In this document: piece after piece, positions 1-9,402 of the stretch
Numbering within the stretch: position 1 is the stretch's first letter
Layout: every line of letters begins with the position of its first letter
Assembly (NCBI GenBank): GCA_035651655.1
Contig: DASRFG010000013.1
Coordinates: forward strand, 1-64,000
DNA length: 64,000 bases
DNA from: Terriglobales bacterium
GTDB taxonomy: Bacteria > Acidobacteriota > Terriglobia > Terriglobales > Acidobacteriaceae
Reading direction: 5' to 3'
Notes under the pieces: generated by a model
Databases searched by the model: none
What the model saw: only the letters and a program-made list of their open reading frames with translations
Told to the model about the DNA's origin: nothing
Program-made: the position numbers and the translations under genes

Positions 1-403
<403 letters not shown>

Positions 404-702
404 AAAATTTACTCGGTGCATCGAAGCACTCAGTACCCGCAGCTAACTTCAGTAGAAACTGACTTCAAGTTGACTGCAGGCTGAGCGCTTCGCGCCGACG
501 GTTTTGACCGGTCAGCCTTAAATTTCACTCAATCTATTCAGTTGTGAGGCTTCGTCCTCACCGTTCTTTGAATTTCGGATGTCATCCTGAACGAGCGCCG
601 CAGTTGCGCGAGTGAAGGACCTGGGCGAGTCACCGCGCGCCGAATCGCATTGCGATAAGGTTTAAAGCGCGAGACGAGCTTCCTTGAACATCCGAGCGAC
701 TT
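404..702. other. 23S-5S spacer
   Basis: About 300 bases between the rRNA genes. I see no tRNA in it. It holds a dispersed-repeat-like segment (581-628, listed separately) and a GC-rich stretch just before the 5S gene that may take part in rRNA processing. Confidence 0.7.
581..628. repeat. GTCATCCTGA-type dispersed intergenic repeat
   Basis: The segment beginning GTCATCCTGAACGAGCG and ending GAAGGACCTGG resembles a repeat type that I recall as abundant in Acidobacteriota intergenic DNA. A second element in this window (53644-53737) begins with the related string TGTCATTCCGA. Placing it in an rRNA operon spacer is somewhat unusual. Family assignment is from memory and cannot be tested here. 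Confidence 0.45.
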
Positions 703-820
<118 letters not shown>

Positions 821-828
821 TAAAAAAT

Positions 829-868
829 AAGGCCGATTACGTTTCGCGTAATCGGCCTTTTTGTTTTT
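829..868. terminator. Bidirectional intrinsic terminator (rrn end / MATE end)
   Basis: GGCCGATTAC (831-840) pairs perfectly with GTAATCGGCC (848-857), and flanking A and T bases can extend the stem. On the plus strand it is followed by TTTTTGTTTTT, and on the minus strand by TTATTTTTTA. It can therefore end both the rRNA operon and the convergent MATE gene. Confidence 0.92.
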
Positions 869-895
869 GGCCGACCAGAGCGTCCGCCCCCACAT

Positions 896-2320
896 TCAAA
901 TTTTCTGCTGCTTCCACTGGCCGCGGCGAAATAGCAGAATGCCCGCGGCTGCGATTGCGGCTTCGGCAATTACGATCGCGTAGAAGACGCCACTGGTTCC
1001 CCAGCCAGCGCGGATCGCCAGCCAGTACGCCAGCGGAATTTCCAGGAACCAGAAACCGAACAGGTTGACGATGGTGGGTGTCACCGTGTCTCCGGCGCCA
1101 TTGAAGGCTTGCAGCATGACCATCCCGTAGGAGTAGCCGATGTTCCCATAGCTCAGGATGCGCAGGCACGAAGTTCCCAGCCGGACGACCACTGGATCGT
1201 GGGTAAAAAGCCGTATTATCGGTTCAGCGAAAATTATAAAGACGACTCCAATGCCTCCCAGGAACAGCATGTTATAGAAGCCCGTGCGCCACACGGATGC
1301 CTCGGCACGCTGCGGCTGATTTGCGCCCAGGTTCTGCCCGACAAGCGTGGCCGCAGCGTTACTCAGACCCCAGGAGGGCAAGATGACGAAAATCAGTATG
1401 CGAATCGCGATGGTGTAGCCGGCGAGGGCAGCCGAGCCGAAGGTGCTCACAATGCGTACCAGTCCGATCCAACTCGTGTGCGCGATGGCGAATTGCAGAA
1501 CGCCGGTGAGCGAGACCCGTATCAGGCGCCACAGCACTGGCAGATTGAGACGGATCTGGCGGGTGAGCACGCGGATGCGCTCTGTCCCGCGCAGCAGCCG
1601 ATAAAACTGGTAGGCCACGCCGATGCTGCGCCCGGTCAATGTGGAGACGGCCGCTCCGGTCACGCCTAACCGTGGAAATGGGCCCAACCCGAAGATCAGG
1701 CAGGGATCGAGCACGAGGTTGATGATGTTTGAAAGCCATAGCAGCCGCATGGCGATTGCCGCATCGCCCGCGCCGCGAAAGATGGCGTTATTCAGAAACA
1801 GCATCAGCACAACCCCGCCGCCGCCCAGCGCGATCCGCGTGTAGCTGCCGCCGATGCGGACGATTTCAGGGGATGCGCCCATCAGCCCCAGCAGACGCGG
1901 CCCATACAGCAGGCAAGGAACACCAATGAGCAGGGACACGCCCAGTCCCAAGGCCACCGCCTGAACTGCAGCCACCGCCGCGCCTTCCGGATCTTGCTCG
2001 CCAATGCGACGCGCCACCATGGCGGTGGTCGAGAGGCTCAAGCCTAGTCCTATGGCGAATACCAGCGACAGCATTGATTCCGTGATGCCTACGGTAGCTA
2101 TGGCATCCGCCCCCAAACGTCCGACCCACATCACATCCACCACCGCGAACAGCGATTCCAACACCATCTCCAGCACCATAGGAATCGCCAACAACAGAAT
2201 GGCGCGATTCAGGTTGCCGCTGGTGAAGTCCTGGTGTGTGCCCTGGATCGCTTCCCACACCGACCCCCAGAAACTCTGGGACACCTCTGCTGTGGCCGCA
2301 TGGCTCATAGAGACCTGCAC
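896..2320 (-). CDS. MATE family multidrug/Na+ efflux transporter
   Basis: Full-length 474-residue polytopic protein with the two MatE halves of the multidrug and toxic compound extrusion family. The first half starts near residue 35 (LAIPMVLEMVLESLFAVVDV, a typical MATE helix 1 with the VD motif). The second starts near residue 260. About 12 hydrophobic helices are visible. It should act in the inner membrane as a cation-coupled exporter; substrates cannot be read from sequence. A second start at residue 5 is possible. The gene is monocistronic and ends just past the shared rrn terminator. Confidence 0.9.
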   Translation of the reverse strand: MQVSMSHAATAEVSQSFWGSVWEAIQGTHQDFTSGNLNRAILLLAIPMVLEMVLESLFAVVDVMWVGRLGADAIATVGITESMLSLVFAIGLGLSLSTTAMVARRIGEQDPEGAAVAAVQAVALGLGVSLLIGVPCLLYGPRLLGLMGASPEIVRIGGSYTRIALGGGGVVLMLFLNNAIFRGAGDAAIAMRLLWLSNIINLVLDPCLIFGLGPFPRLGVTGAAVSTLTGRSIGVAYQFYRLLRGTERIRVLTRQIRLNLPVLWRLIRVSLTGVLQFAIAHTSWIGLVRIVSTFGSAALAGYTIAIRILIFVILPSWGLSNAAATLVGQNLGANQPQRAEASVWRTGFYNMLFLGGIGVVFIIFAEPIIRLFTHDPVVVRLGTSCLRILSYGNIGYSYGMVMLQAFNGAGDTVTPTIVNLFGFWFLEIPLAYWLAIRAGWGTSGVFYAIVIAEAAIAAAGILLFRRGQWKQQKI

Positions 2321-2379
2321 ATTCGTAGCACACTGGACGACTCTCGTCCTGCTAAAGATTCTGTGCGATAATACGGATT

Positions 2380-2471
2380 CAGCGGGTCAGGTTGAGTCAC
2401 CAGCCTGGCCCGTTTTCTTTTGACCAGCGAGTCAGGCTCGCGCTATTGGCGCGGGCCGTTTTATTTTTTGG
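2380..2471 (+). promoter_or_regulatory. Leader with two tandem terminator-like hairpins
   Basis: Two related modules begin CAGCGGGTCAGGTT (2380) and CAGCGAGTCAGGCT (2425). Each forms a 9-bp hairpin with one G-U pair: 2383-2391 with 2404-2412, and 2435-2443 with 2449-2457. Each hairpin is followed by a T-rich run (2413-2421 and 2459-2470). The second run touches the ribosome binding site of the gene at 2481. GGCCCG at 2407-2412 could instead pair with CGGGCC at 2452-2457, which would break both hairpins. A weak -10-like GATAAT lies at 2367-2372. This looks like attenuation control, but that is an inference. Confidence 0.6.
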
Positions 2472-2480
2472 AGGAAACAC

Positions 2481-2987
2481 ATGTCAGAATTTCAGGGCAG
2501 ACGCGTCACCCATTCCTACACCCAAAGCAACAAGGCGACGCCGGAGAAGGTCTTTCCGCTGCTCTGCCCGGTGCGCGAGGCAGACTGGGTTCCGGGGTGG
2601 GAATATCGGATGATCTACTCGCAAAGCGGAGTCGCCGAGGCGGGGTGTGTATTTGCTACTCCCAATGAGGGCCACGGCGCTGGACAAAGTGAGCCTTCCG
2701 AAACGATCTGGATTGTTACCGAGTACGATCCGGCCGCATTCAGGATCGGATATGCATGGATTAATCCGGGCCTGGTGGCCGCACAGATTAAAATTTCACT
2801 GCGCGCAGAGGGACGGGACACGGCAGCTGGCATTCGCTACACCTACACCGGCCTCTCCGAAGCTGGTAATAAAGAGGTCGAGCGCTACGACGAAAAATGG
2901 TTTAAACACAAAATGCAGCACTGGGAAAAAGCGATTAACCACTACCTGGGATCGGGAAAGCTGATTTCCGCAGACGCCTGGGAGTAG
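2481..2987 (+). CDS. SRPBCC/START-like domain protein
   Basis: 168 residues with no signal peptide. The layout fits the polyketide cyclase/START-like (SRPBCC) lipid-binding fold: an N-terminal strand and helix with ATPEKVFPLLCPVREADW, a central beta sheet, and a long C-terminal helix (KWFKHKMQHWEKAINHYL). The ATG follows GGAGGAAACAC, a good ribosome binding site. The binding partner is unknown. The upstream leader with two terminator-like hairpins suggests conditional expression. Confidence 0.75.
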   Translation: MSEFQGRRVTHSYTQSNKATPEKVFPLLCPVREADWVPGWEYRMIYSQSGVAEAGCVFATPNEGHGAGQSEPSETIWIVTEYDPAAFRIGYAWINPGLVAAQIKISLRAEGRDTAAGIRYTYTGLSEAGNKEVERYDEKWFKHKMQHWEKAINHYLGSGKLISADAWE

Positions 2988-3080
2988 CGGCCGCCGGCGT
3001 AGCTGTGGGGATGTGGCTGGGAAGACGCAGAGCAAAAAAATATCTGAACTCGTGAGAACAGGTTGGAATATAGCTCGGAC

Positions 3081-3659
3081 CTAGGGCAGCAATTCTTTCG
3101 GGATCGGATTGTCAGGGCGTTCCTGGTCCCAGATCGCTGACGCGATCCACCACCGCTTGCCATCCCAGAAGAGTTCAACGCTGTTCACCCCACGCATAAT
3201 TATTGGGCCCTTGGCCGTGGTCCGGCTTTCATAAGTGCTGAAAACGTGTGCAATGTTGCCGAAACGTTTGGTCTCTCGATGGAGTTCGTTTTCGAAGAAG
3301 CCGTTTTTTACAAGCGGCGGATCTGACCGGTCCACGAACTGCTGATGGTCCACAATCTCGGCATGCGGCTTTCCATTTTTGTCTTCACTCATTTCGACAA
3401 ATCGAACGCCTGGAATATAAAGACTGCGATCGCGCTCCCACTGCCGGGGTTGACCCGCGGATCCAGAAATAACTTCGTAGAAAGCTTTCATGATGGAGTC
3501 AATGCTGGCTACGTCCTCTGGACGCGGCGGCACGGTGCGGACTTCAACGTGCCGGGACTTTGTGCGCGCCTGAGCGGCCAATGCCGTCCAGCCAGCCGTA
3601 ACGCAGGCGGTCAACACTGCCAATTGCAATAATGACATCGTCAATGATCGCGGGCGCAT
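3081..3659 (-). CDS. Secreted NTF2-like (SnoaL/DUF4440 type) protein
   Basis: 192 residues from the ATG at 3659, which is preceded by GAGGAGACCGA. An upstream in-frame start lacks such a site. Residues 1-30 form a signal peptide ending in ALAAQA. The rest (DVASIDSIMKAFYEVISG, then VNSVELFWDGKRWWIASAIWD) has the helix and sheet pattern of NTF2-like proteins, where the conical pocket may bind a small ligand or be structural. No catalytic residue set is obvious. Probably periplasmic; function unknown. Confidence 0.75.
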   Translation of the reverse strand: MRPRSLTMSLLQLAVLTACVTAGWTALAAQARTKSRHVEVRTVPPRPEDVASIDSIMKAFYEVISGSAGQPRQWERDRSLYIPGVRFVEMSEDKNGKPHAEIVDHQQFVDRSDPPLVKNGFFENELHRETKRFGNIAHVFSTYESRTTAKGPIIMRGVNSVELFWDGKRWWIASAIWDQERPDNPIPKELLP

Positions 3660-3737
3660 TCGGTCTCCTCGCGGCAATACGGCAGACACTCTAACACGAG
3701 GAATTATTTCTTGAATATGCCGACGGACCAGCGTGGT

Positions 3738-4424
3738 TCAGCGAGTGGTTTTGGTGACTTGCCCGGTAGGATTTAGCCAGTTCTGCACGTGGCGCTGGTG
3801 TTCTTTTGAAAGCCTGACAAAACGGATGCCGGCGCGCCCGTTCTTATCTGCCCAGGTGATTTCGCCGACAGTTTCGATCGAGATTTTGCTGTCGGGCAGA
3901 AAGAATCGGAGGTGCACCTTCTCTGTGATCTTGACCTTTTCAGGCATGCGTATGGAGACGCCGCCCTCACTCAGGTTGAGCAAAACCGATTTAACGTAAT
4001 GAATTCCGTCCAGAGATACTTCAACCGCCATGTGCAGCGACTTTCGGAACTGCTGGCGGCGCTGCGGATACATGAGGTTCTTTACGGCGCGCAAACCTTG
4101 CATAGCGCGTTCCAGTGAGAGGGGCGTGTAAAACACAAAGTTTGCGCCCTCATCGAAAGCGCCGCGCACGGTATCTTCTGGGCTAAGAATTGCAGCGACT
4201 ATGATCTTGCGGTCCGGTTGATCGCGGAAGCCTTGCAGCACCAAATGAGAGTTGAGCAGGTGTAAGTCTATGATTGCAGCTTCGAACTTCTGTTTCTTTA
4301 AAAGCTCCTGAGCCGCATGTGGTTCACCGCACACCACCGCCTCAATATCCAGCCGAGAAAGTGCTTGTCTAAGCGCTGTGATGCGCTCGGCATCGCGGCA
4401 AAGTAGTAAGCACTGGAAGGTCAT
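3738..4424 (-). CDS. Receiver-like plus PilZ domain protein
   Basis: 228 residues from the ATG at 4424; 18 further codons upstream are possible. Residues 1-115 look like a response-regulator receiver fold (CLLLCRDAERITALRQAL, AAIIDLHL with the possible phospho-Asp, FVFYTPLSLERA). Residues about 125-220 are a PilZ domain with RRQQFRKSL as the RxxxR-like c-di-GMP switch and LNLSEGGVSIRMP as the (D/N)xSxxG motif. It likely senses c-di-GMP. It is divergent from the HD-GYP gene at 4672, which could degrade the same messenger. Confidence 0.8.
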   Translation of the reverse strand: MTFQCLLLCRDAERITALRQALSRLDIEAVVCGEPHAAQELLKKQKFEAAIIDLHLLNSHLVLQGFRDQPDRKIIVAAILSPEDTVRGAFDEGANFVFYTPLSLERAMQGLRAVKNLMYPQRRQQFRKSLHMAVEVSLDGIHYVKSVLLNLSEGGVSIRMPEKVKITEKVHLRFFLPDSKISIETVGEITWADKNGRAGIRFVRLSKEHQRHVQNWLNPTGQVTKTTR

Positions 4425-4671
4425 ACTCACTGAAAATGTTAAGGCCTTGTAACATCGGAGGCTAGTTACGATGGTCATGGAAAGCCATTCAACAAATACA
4501 ACTGCGCCGTAGTTAAGGAATCTGGAGACGGCGGGTACGTAAGTAACTTGTGTGTCGCGAAACCGGTACTAAGATGGAATCTCGTCGCTCGAAATAAGCA
4601 ATAGTCCGTGACTCCAGCCTGCGAGTCGTTCTCACGCGGAGCAGGTGCATTTAAAGTTGGAGGAGGTCAGC

Positions 4672-5709
4672 GTGGGGTCAGATACTGTTAACCATGTTTC
4701 AGCCATGCCGCAGTTTCCGCCGGCGCGGCCAGCGAATTCCCGTAAAACCATTAGGAGCTTCGGTTTTCAACATCTCGAAGAGGTGAACCGCGAGCTGTGG
4801 TTAGTTTTGTCGTTGTTCATTCTGGCGGGATTGATGAATTTTCTGCTGGATGCGCACCGCATGGTGTTGGGCCTGTATTCGCTGCCGACCCTGTTCTCCG
4901 CGTACATTTACGGCCGCCGGCATGCCACGTTGACTTCGGTCGCCAGCGTAGCCTTGGTCTCGCTTCTCACCTACTTCAATCCGGTCTTATTTGCGCAACA
5001 AGAACAAGCTCTTCCGGTCAGCGGTAAATGGTTTGATATTACGGTGTGGGGCGGAATCCTGCTGATCACTGCTTACACCATGGGCACGCTGTACGAGAAG
5101 AAAGAGCAGCATGTTCGCGAACTTAAGCGTACCTATCACGGCATTCTTATCATCCTGAGCCAATTCATATCCAAGGACAAATACACCCAAAACCACTCTT
5201 ATCGAGTCTCGGTGTATGCGGCGAAGCTGGCGGCCCAACTGGGTTTGAGTTCAGACCGCATTGAGGATGTTCGTGCGGCGGCGCTGCTGCATGATCTGGG
5301 CAAGCTCGAGGTCAGTCGCGACATTTTGCACAAAGCGGCAAGGCTGACAGAGCACGAATCCTCGGAGATGAAGAGGCATGTTGACCTTGGGGTCGGCATG
5401 CTCGAACCGGTGGGTGGTTCACTGTCACGACTGATCCCAATTATCCTGGCACATCATGATAAGTATGACGGGACGGGCTACCATCCTTCTCAGGGCAACG
5501 AGATCCCGATGGAATCACGCATTCTGACAGTCGCGGATGTGTACGATTCGCTCACCAGCGATCGTCCGTACCGCAAAGCGATGTCGCCCTACGACGCTAA
5601 AGAAGTCATACAGAAGGGATCAGGCAAGGATTTTGATCCCAAAGTAGTGGACGCATTTGTGATTGCCTTCAGAAATGGGCAGATGGAAGTGCCGGAAGTG
5701 ATCGTTTAG
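4672..5709 (+). CDS. Membrane-bound HD-GYP phosphodiesterase
   Basis: 345 residues from the GTG at 4672, chosen because AGGAGG lies 5 nt upstream; an earlier GTG at 4645 has a poorer site. The N-terminal part holds several hydrophobic segments (WLVLSLFILAGLMNFLL onward), then a helical linker and an HD-GYP domain: LLHDLGKLEV (HD) and HHDKYDGTGYH (the GYP position reads GYH), followed by ADVYDSLTSDRPYRKAM. HD-GYP enzymes hydrolyse c-di-GMP or cGAMP to linear products. Paired with a divergent PilZ gene. Confidence 0.9.
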   Translation: MGSDTVNHVSAMPQFPPARPANSRKTIRSFGFQHLEEVNRELWLVLSLFILAGLMNFLLDAHRMVLGLYSLPTLFSAYIYGRRHATLTSVASVALVSLLTYFNPVLFAQQEQALPVSGKWFDITVWGGILLITAYTMGTLYEKKEQHVRELKRTYHGILIILSQFISKDKYTQNHSYRVSVYAAKLAAQLGLSSDRIEDVRAAALLHDLGKLEVSRDILHKAARLTEHESSEMKRHVDLGVGMLEPVGGSLSRLIPIILAHHDKYDGTGYHPSQGNEIPMESRILTVADVYDSLTSDRPYRKAMSPYDAKEVIQKGSGKDFDPKVVDAFVIAFRNGQMEVPEVIV

Positions 5710-5788
5710 GCGCCCTCCGTTTGTAGATTAGAGCGCCTACCCCGCCAAGACCTACGCTACAACTCTTCGTGTAATATCAAAGTTTTGC

Positions 5789-6490
5789 ATGGCAGCGATC
5801 ATCGTAGCTGAGGACCTGCGTAAGACTTACCACGTCGGCAAAGTGGAGGTGCCGGCGTTGCGCGGAATCTCGTTCACCGTGGAAAAGGGAGAATTTGTCA
5901 GCGTAGTAGGGCCTTCGGGGAGCGGTAAATCAACCCTCTTCTATTTGCTTGGAGGCTTGACGCGCGCCGATTCCGGTCGCGTGCTGATAGACGGTGCGGA
6001 CTTCGCCTGCCTTTCCGACGGGGAGCGCACCCGCATGCGCAAAAACAAGATTGGTTTTGTGTTTCAGAAATTCAATCTCCTGCCTACGCTGGATGCGCTC
6101 TCCAACATAACTATCGCGCAGGACATAGCCGGCAATCACGCCAGCCCCAACGATGAATACTTTCGGCGCATTATTGAGTTGTTGGGAATCGCGCCACGCC
6201 TGCATCATAGGCCATCCGAGCTTTCTGGCGGTGAACAGCAACGTGTGGCTTTGGCGAGAGCGCTGATTAACCATCCCGCAATCGTGCTGGCCGATGAGCC
6301 TACGGGAAACCTGGATTCCAAGAACTCTGAAATCGTACTGAATATGTTGCGGCACTCCAAGGAAGCGCTCGGCCAAACCGTCCTGATGATCACCCACAAT
6401 CCTGAAGCCGCCGCCTACGGCGACCGCACTATCCATATGCGGGACGGACAGATTGTGGACGGTGCGGCCATTGCCACGGAACCCCGGTGA
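5789..6490 (+). CDS. ABC transporter ATP-binding protein (LolD/MacB type)
   Basis: 233 residues. Walker A GPSGSGKST (near residue 41), Q-loop FQKFNLLP, signature LSGGEQQRVALARAL, Walker B IVLADEPTGNLD and the H-loop MITHNP are all intact. The LSGGEQQR signature and NLDS after Walker B place it with LolD/MacB/FtsE-type ATPases that energise lipoprotein release or MacB-like export. No FtsX/MacB-type permease gene is adjacent, so its partner is probably encoded elsewhere. Confidence 0.92.
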   Translation: MAAIIVAEDLRKTYHVGKVEVPALRGISFTVEKGEFVSVVGPSGSGKSTLFYLLGGLTRADSGRVLIDGADFACLSDGERTRMRKNKIGFVFQKFNLLPTLDALSNITIAQDIAGNHASPNDEYFRRIIELLGIAPRLHHRPSELSGGEQQRVALARALINHPAIVLADEPTGNLDSKNSEIVLNMLRHSKEALGQTVLMITHNPEAAAYGDRTIHMRDGQIVDGAAIATEPR

Positions 6491-6536
6491 AGGCTAGTTC
6501 CTCAAGCCGGTGCCAATCGGTTTTACAATAAGCCTC

Positions 6537-7256
6537 ATGGAAGACCTGCGAACTCCTATCCTGCCCGGCACCGCTGCCTCCGATTACGAGCGCTACCTGC
6601 GTACCGACGAACTCCTGAGCCTGCAGAAGCAGCCGGAAGAGCTGCTGCACAAGGATGAAGTCACATTCCAGGTTGTGCATCAGGCATCCGAGTTGATGCT
6701 GAAAGGCGCGGCATGGGAACTGGAACGTGCGCTCGATCACCTTGAACAGGGTGACTTCGGCAACACTGGCCGCCTGATTCGTCGCGCCAACATGGAAATT
6801 GATTATCCGATCCAGATGTTGCATGTGCTGGAGACCATCACCCCTTACGACTACCACCTGATCCGCGCTGGCTTAGGACACGGCAGCGGCCTGGACTCAC
6901 CAGGTTTTTTGTCGTTGTTGCACGTGGGGCCACGTCTGGGGAGGGCGTTCTACGAGCAACTTGAGCGAACCGGGATCACCTTGGATGCCCTGTACCGGCA
7001 TCACCAGAAACATTTTGCCCTTCATGAGGTTGCCGAGAGCCTGCTGGATTTTGACGAGCGGGTGCAGATCTTCCGCTTTCATCATTTGAAATTGGCGCAG
7101 CGCATCATCGGCGGGGGAGTCGTGGGGACGATGGGTACGCCGGTGGAGGTGCTCCATCAGCGGCAGGAACACGTCTTATACAAGGAACTCTGGGATGTGC
7201 GTAACCAGATCACAGCCAGAGCCAATGAAAGCCTGCAGAATGAAGGGAAAATCTGA
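6537..7256 (+). CDS. kynA: Tryptophan 2,3-dioxygenase
   Basis: 239 residues from the ATG at 6537; a GTG at 6510 would add nine residues not typical of the family. Family signatures are clear: DYERYLRTDELLSLQ, VVHQASELMLK (substrate and heme pocket), and RFHHLKLAQRIIGG with the likely proximal heme histidine. Near the C-terminus VGTMGTPVEVL and ELWDVRN match the conserved end. The enzyme opens the indole ring of L-Trp to N-formylkynurenine, the first step of kynurenine catabolism. No other kyn genes are nearby. Confidence 0.93.
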   Translation: MEDLRTPILPGTAASDYERYLRTDELLSLQKQPEELLHKDEVTFQVVHQASELMLKGAAWELERALDHLEQGDFGNTGRLIRRANMEIDYPIQMLHVLETITPYDYHLIRAGLGHGSGLDSPGFLSLLHVGPRLGRAFYEQLERTGITLDALYRHHQKHFALHEVAESLLDFDERVQIFRFHHLKLAQRIIGGGVVGTMGTPVEVLHQRQEHVLYKELWDVRNQITARANESLQNEGKI

Positions 7257-7296
7257 AGGCGGCGGCCCACCGGCTGAATCAGGCTGGAGTGCGGGA

Positions 7297-7326
7297 TTGC
7301 CTGTGTTTCGAAGGCTCATTTATAAT
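7297..7326 (+). promoter_or_regulatory. Putative promoter of tRNA-Gly
   Basis: TTGCCT (7297-7302), an 18-bp spacer and TATAAT (7321-7326) lie directly upstream of the tRNA. A second TATAAT at 7333-7338 overlaps the expected start region. Consistent with a strong sigma-70-type promoter. Confidence 0.55.
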
Positions 7327-7350
7327 CGCTGCTATAATCCTTTCAGTCGA

Positions 7351-7425
<75 letters not shown>

Positions 7426-7878
7426 GAATTTCTGACCCAGAGATTTGCTCTGAACCCTCCAGCTATCCCTCAGCGACAAGCATCGAGAGCGTAACCAGAG
7501 CAGCAACCTAGCGGCGGAGTGCAGAAGCTACCCGTCCCACAGGAGTGCAAGGGCCAAGGAGGCCTTGGGGCCGTGTCACGCGCCTTGGTCGTGGAATTCA
7601 CGTTAAGTCAACATTTGTGCCCAGATGCAACTTGTTAGGAGGCCAGTGCAACAGTTGTGTATCTGCAGGCCGTTACCAATATATAAACACGCTGTCCCGA
7701 GCGCGGGAATCTACTCAGGAAAAGGCTGTTGAAAAAAACGGAACACTGCGTGCTTGCTATTCCAAATGTGAAACTACCGCCCTCGACTTTTCCTCGCGCA
7801 GAACGTCGGCGGAAGATTGATGTTTCGCTCAGTCCCACAGGTCGACCCCGAAAGAAAATCCAAACAGAGAGGATAAAA
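7426..7878. other. Intergenic region after tRNA-Gly
   Basis: About 450 bases without a supportable gene. A short palindrome CCAAGG-AGG-CCTTGG lies near 7554-7568, and a -10-like TATATAA is at 7680-7686, which could serve the secreted-protein gene at 7879 with a long 5' leader. Nothing else was recognised. Confidence 0.5.
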
Positions 7879-8718
7879 ATGAAGAACTTCATTATGCTGC
7901 TCATCTTCGCCGTCGCCTGTACCCTATCGGCGAGCGCCGAAGTGCCCAAGGGGGAGAGCGGTTTCCTGCTGGGCGGCAATGCCCAGAATGCTCAAGATCC
8001 AGAGAACCCGGCGAATGACGTAATTGTGATTAACACTCTAGCTCCGCCTTTTTACGGTACGGTGTCGCGGGTGCTCGGGGTACAAATTGCCGCGCTCGAC
8101 AATATGCTCGAGTTTAAGTCCTATTTTCAGAACCGCAGCTGTGGCGGTGGGTCCCCGCGCTTCGTGTTGACTATCGATCTGAACGGCGATGGTGTCCCCG
8201 ACGGTGACGTGTGGGCCTACACCTTCCCCTTTACTCCCGGCGGTTGCGTGCCGAATCGCTGGCAATACGATGATTTGACAGACGAGATGCCGCGGTGGGA
8301 TGCCTCTCCGCTGGTCGCGTCCGGATTCCCAGTGCTCGCCACGATATGTTCAAACCCACTCTTCAATACGAATCCAGCAATCGCTCCTCTGTGTCCTTTC
8401 GTACAGAACAGCAGCTACGTGCCGTGGAATGTCTTCAAGACTGTGCTCACTGTTCTCTACCCGAACCACAAAATATGTAGCGGAGCTCTAGTCGATGACT
8501 CAGGTTGGATGGCAGCGGCTGCGGGGGTCGCCTACTACGACATCATCTCCCTGGGTCGGGCCACGTGGGAAGATCACGAAGATAGCGTGGGACGCGGTTT
8601 CGCAAAGGGTTGCGGACAGCCTGATGAAGGTGACGTCGAGATTCCGGGCGACGAAAACCATGATCGGGCGGTCAATGATGACGACCGCAATTGGAAGAGT
8701 AGGCACAGCGGGCAGTGA
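7879..8718 (+). CDS. Secreted protein of unknown function
   Basis: 279 residues from the ATG at 7879, which follows AGAGAGGATAAAA; the reading frame stays open upstream but without a good start. Residues 1-20 are a signal peptide (FIMLLIFAVACTLSASA). The mature part has DLNGDGVPDGDVW, a DxNxDGxxD calcium-binding-like loop, and six or more cysteines that could form disulfides. No known catalytic domain is recognised. Weak similarity in style to adventurous extracellular repeat/dockerin-type proteins rests only on the DxNxDG loop. Confidence 0.6.
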   Translation: MKNFIMLLIFAVACTLSASAEVPKGESGFLLGGNAQNAQDPENPANDVIVINTLAPPFYGTVSRVLGVQIAALDNMLEFKSYFQNRSCGGGSPRFVLTIDLNGDGVPDGDVWAYTFPFTPGGCVPNRWQYDDLTDEMPRWDASPLVASGFPVLATICSNPLFNTNPAIAPLCPFVQNSSYVPWNVFKTVLTVLYPNHKICSGALVDDSGWMAAAAGVAYYDIISLGRATWEDHEDSVGRGFAKGCGQPDEGDVEIPGDENHDRAVNDDDRNWKSRHSGQ

Positions 8719-8734
8719 GCTTCACCAGCATTAA

Positions 8735-8758
8735 GAGGGCCGAAAAAATCCGGCCCTC
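8735..8758 (+). terminator. Hairpin after secreted-protein gene
   Basis: GAGGGCCG (8735-8742) and CGGCCCTC (8751-8758) form a perfect 8-bp stem with an A-rich loop, 17 nt after the stop codon. No T-run follows, so it may be a weak or factor-dependent terminator. Confidence 0.6.
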
Positions 8759-9050
8759 GTGCTTCCCCAAGCAGAATAATTCAGCTCGGCGAAAGTGACC
8801 TCCAACGATCCCGTATTGTCGCGCATTACTCCTATGGCATTAAGTGTGTCCCGCTCGAAAGGAAGCCCGCCAATTCCTCTAACGCCGTGGAATCTCGACA
8901 TCAAATCGTGACATCAGCCTCTCTGCCTGTTTACAAGTTCTGCATGCTGTCCAGGTTTTGTGCACGCAACATGGGCGTAGTAAAATCACTCAGAGCGAGC
9001 TTCTGGAGCTATCCGCCAAACATCTTGGCGTCAGTTTTCTAACTGATTTA
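8759..9050. other. Intergenic region before tRNA-Cys
   Basis: About 290 bases without a gene. CGCCAA and TTGGCG form a small inverted repeat near 9013-9030, just before the tRNA. The tRNA promoter should lie here, but I see no convincing -35/-10 pair. Confidence 0.4.
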
Positions 9051-9125
9051 GGCGCGGTACCCAAGTGGTAAGGGAGAGGTCTGCAAAACCTTTATACGTC
9101 GGTTCGATTCCGACCCGCGCCTCCA
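9051..9125 (+). tRNA. tRNA-Cys(GCA)
   Basis: Acceptor GGCGCGG (9051-9057) pairs with CCGCGCC (9115-9121). Anticodon arm GAGGT-CTGCAAA-ACCTT gives anticodon GCA. The discriminator base is T at 9122, as expected for tRNA-Cys, and CCA is encoded at 9123-9125. The 3' 31 bases recur at 11765-11795. Confidence 0.95.
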
Positions 9126-9277
9126 ACTTTCTTTCAATCCAGTTGCGCGATTCAGCTTTCCTTGCATTTTTGTCACTGTAGCGGAATGTGTAGCAACTGC
9201 TCGTCACGTTTCGCATATTCGGCGATTGGGTTTGTCCTATTGAATTCCTCGACACGTCGCACGGCAGCACTTTGGTG
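9095..9277 (+). repeat. Direct repeat copy A (tRNA-Cys 3' end plus flank)
   Basis: From TACGTCGGTTCGATTCC through the tRNA 3' end and roughly 150 bp beyond, this matches 11765-11947 with one mismatch in the tRNA part and lower, gapped identity afterwards (shared blocks include ATATTCGGCGATT and ACTGCTCGTC). Such repeats at a tRNA 3' end mark sites where elements integrate or segments duplicate. Confidence 0.85.
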
Positions 9278-9402
9278 CTCCTCGGTCGGATGCGCATACC
9301 TCAGAACCATCTGAATTCGGGAACTGCTGCAAAGTGCTTTGCGGCATAACGGGGGTCGTCCAGGATCCTGCAATCCTGCATCCAAGCTGCTGGAGGACCT
9401 CC

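Noticed and set aside
9031-9297. Minus-strand reading frame with ARVGIEPTYKGFADL
   Set aside because: It is the antisense of tRNA-Cys, again a common annotation artefact.
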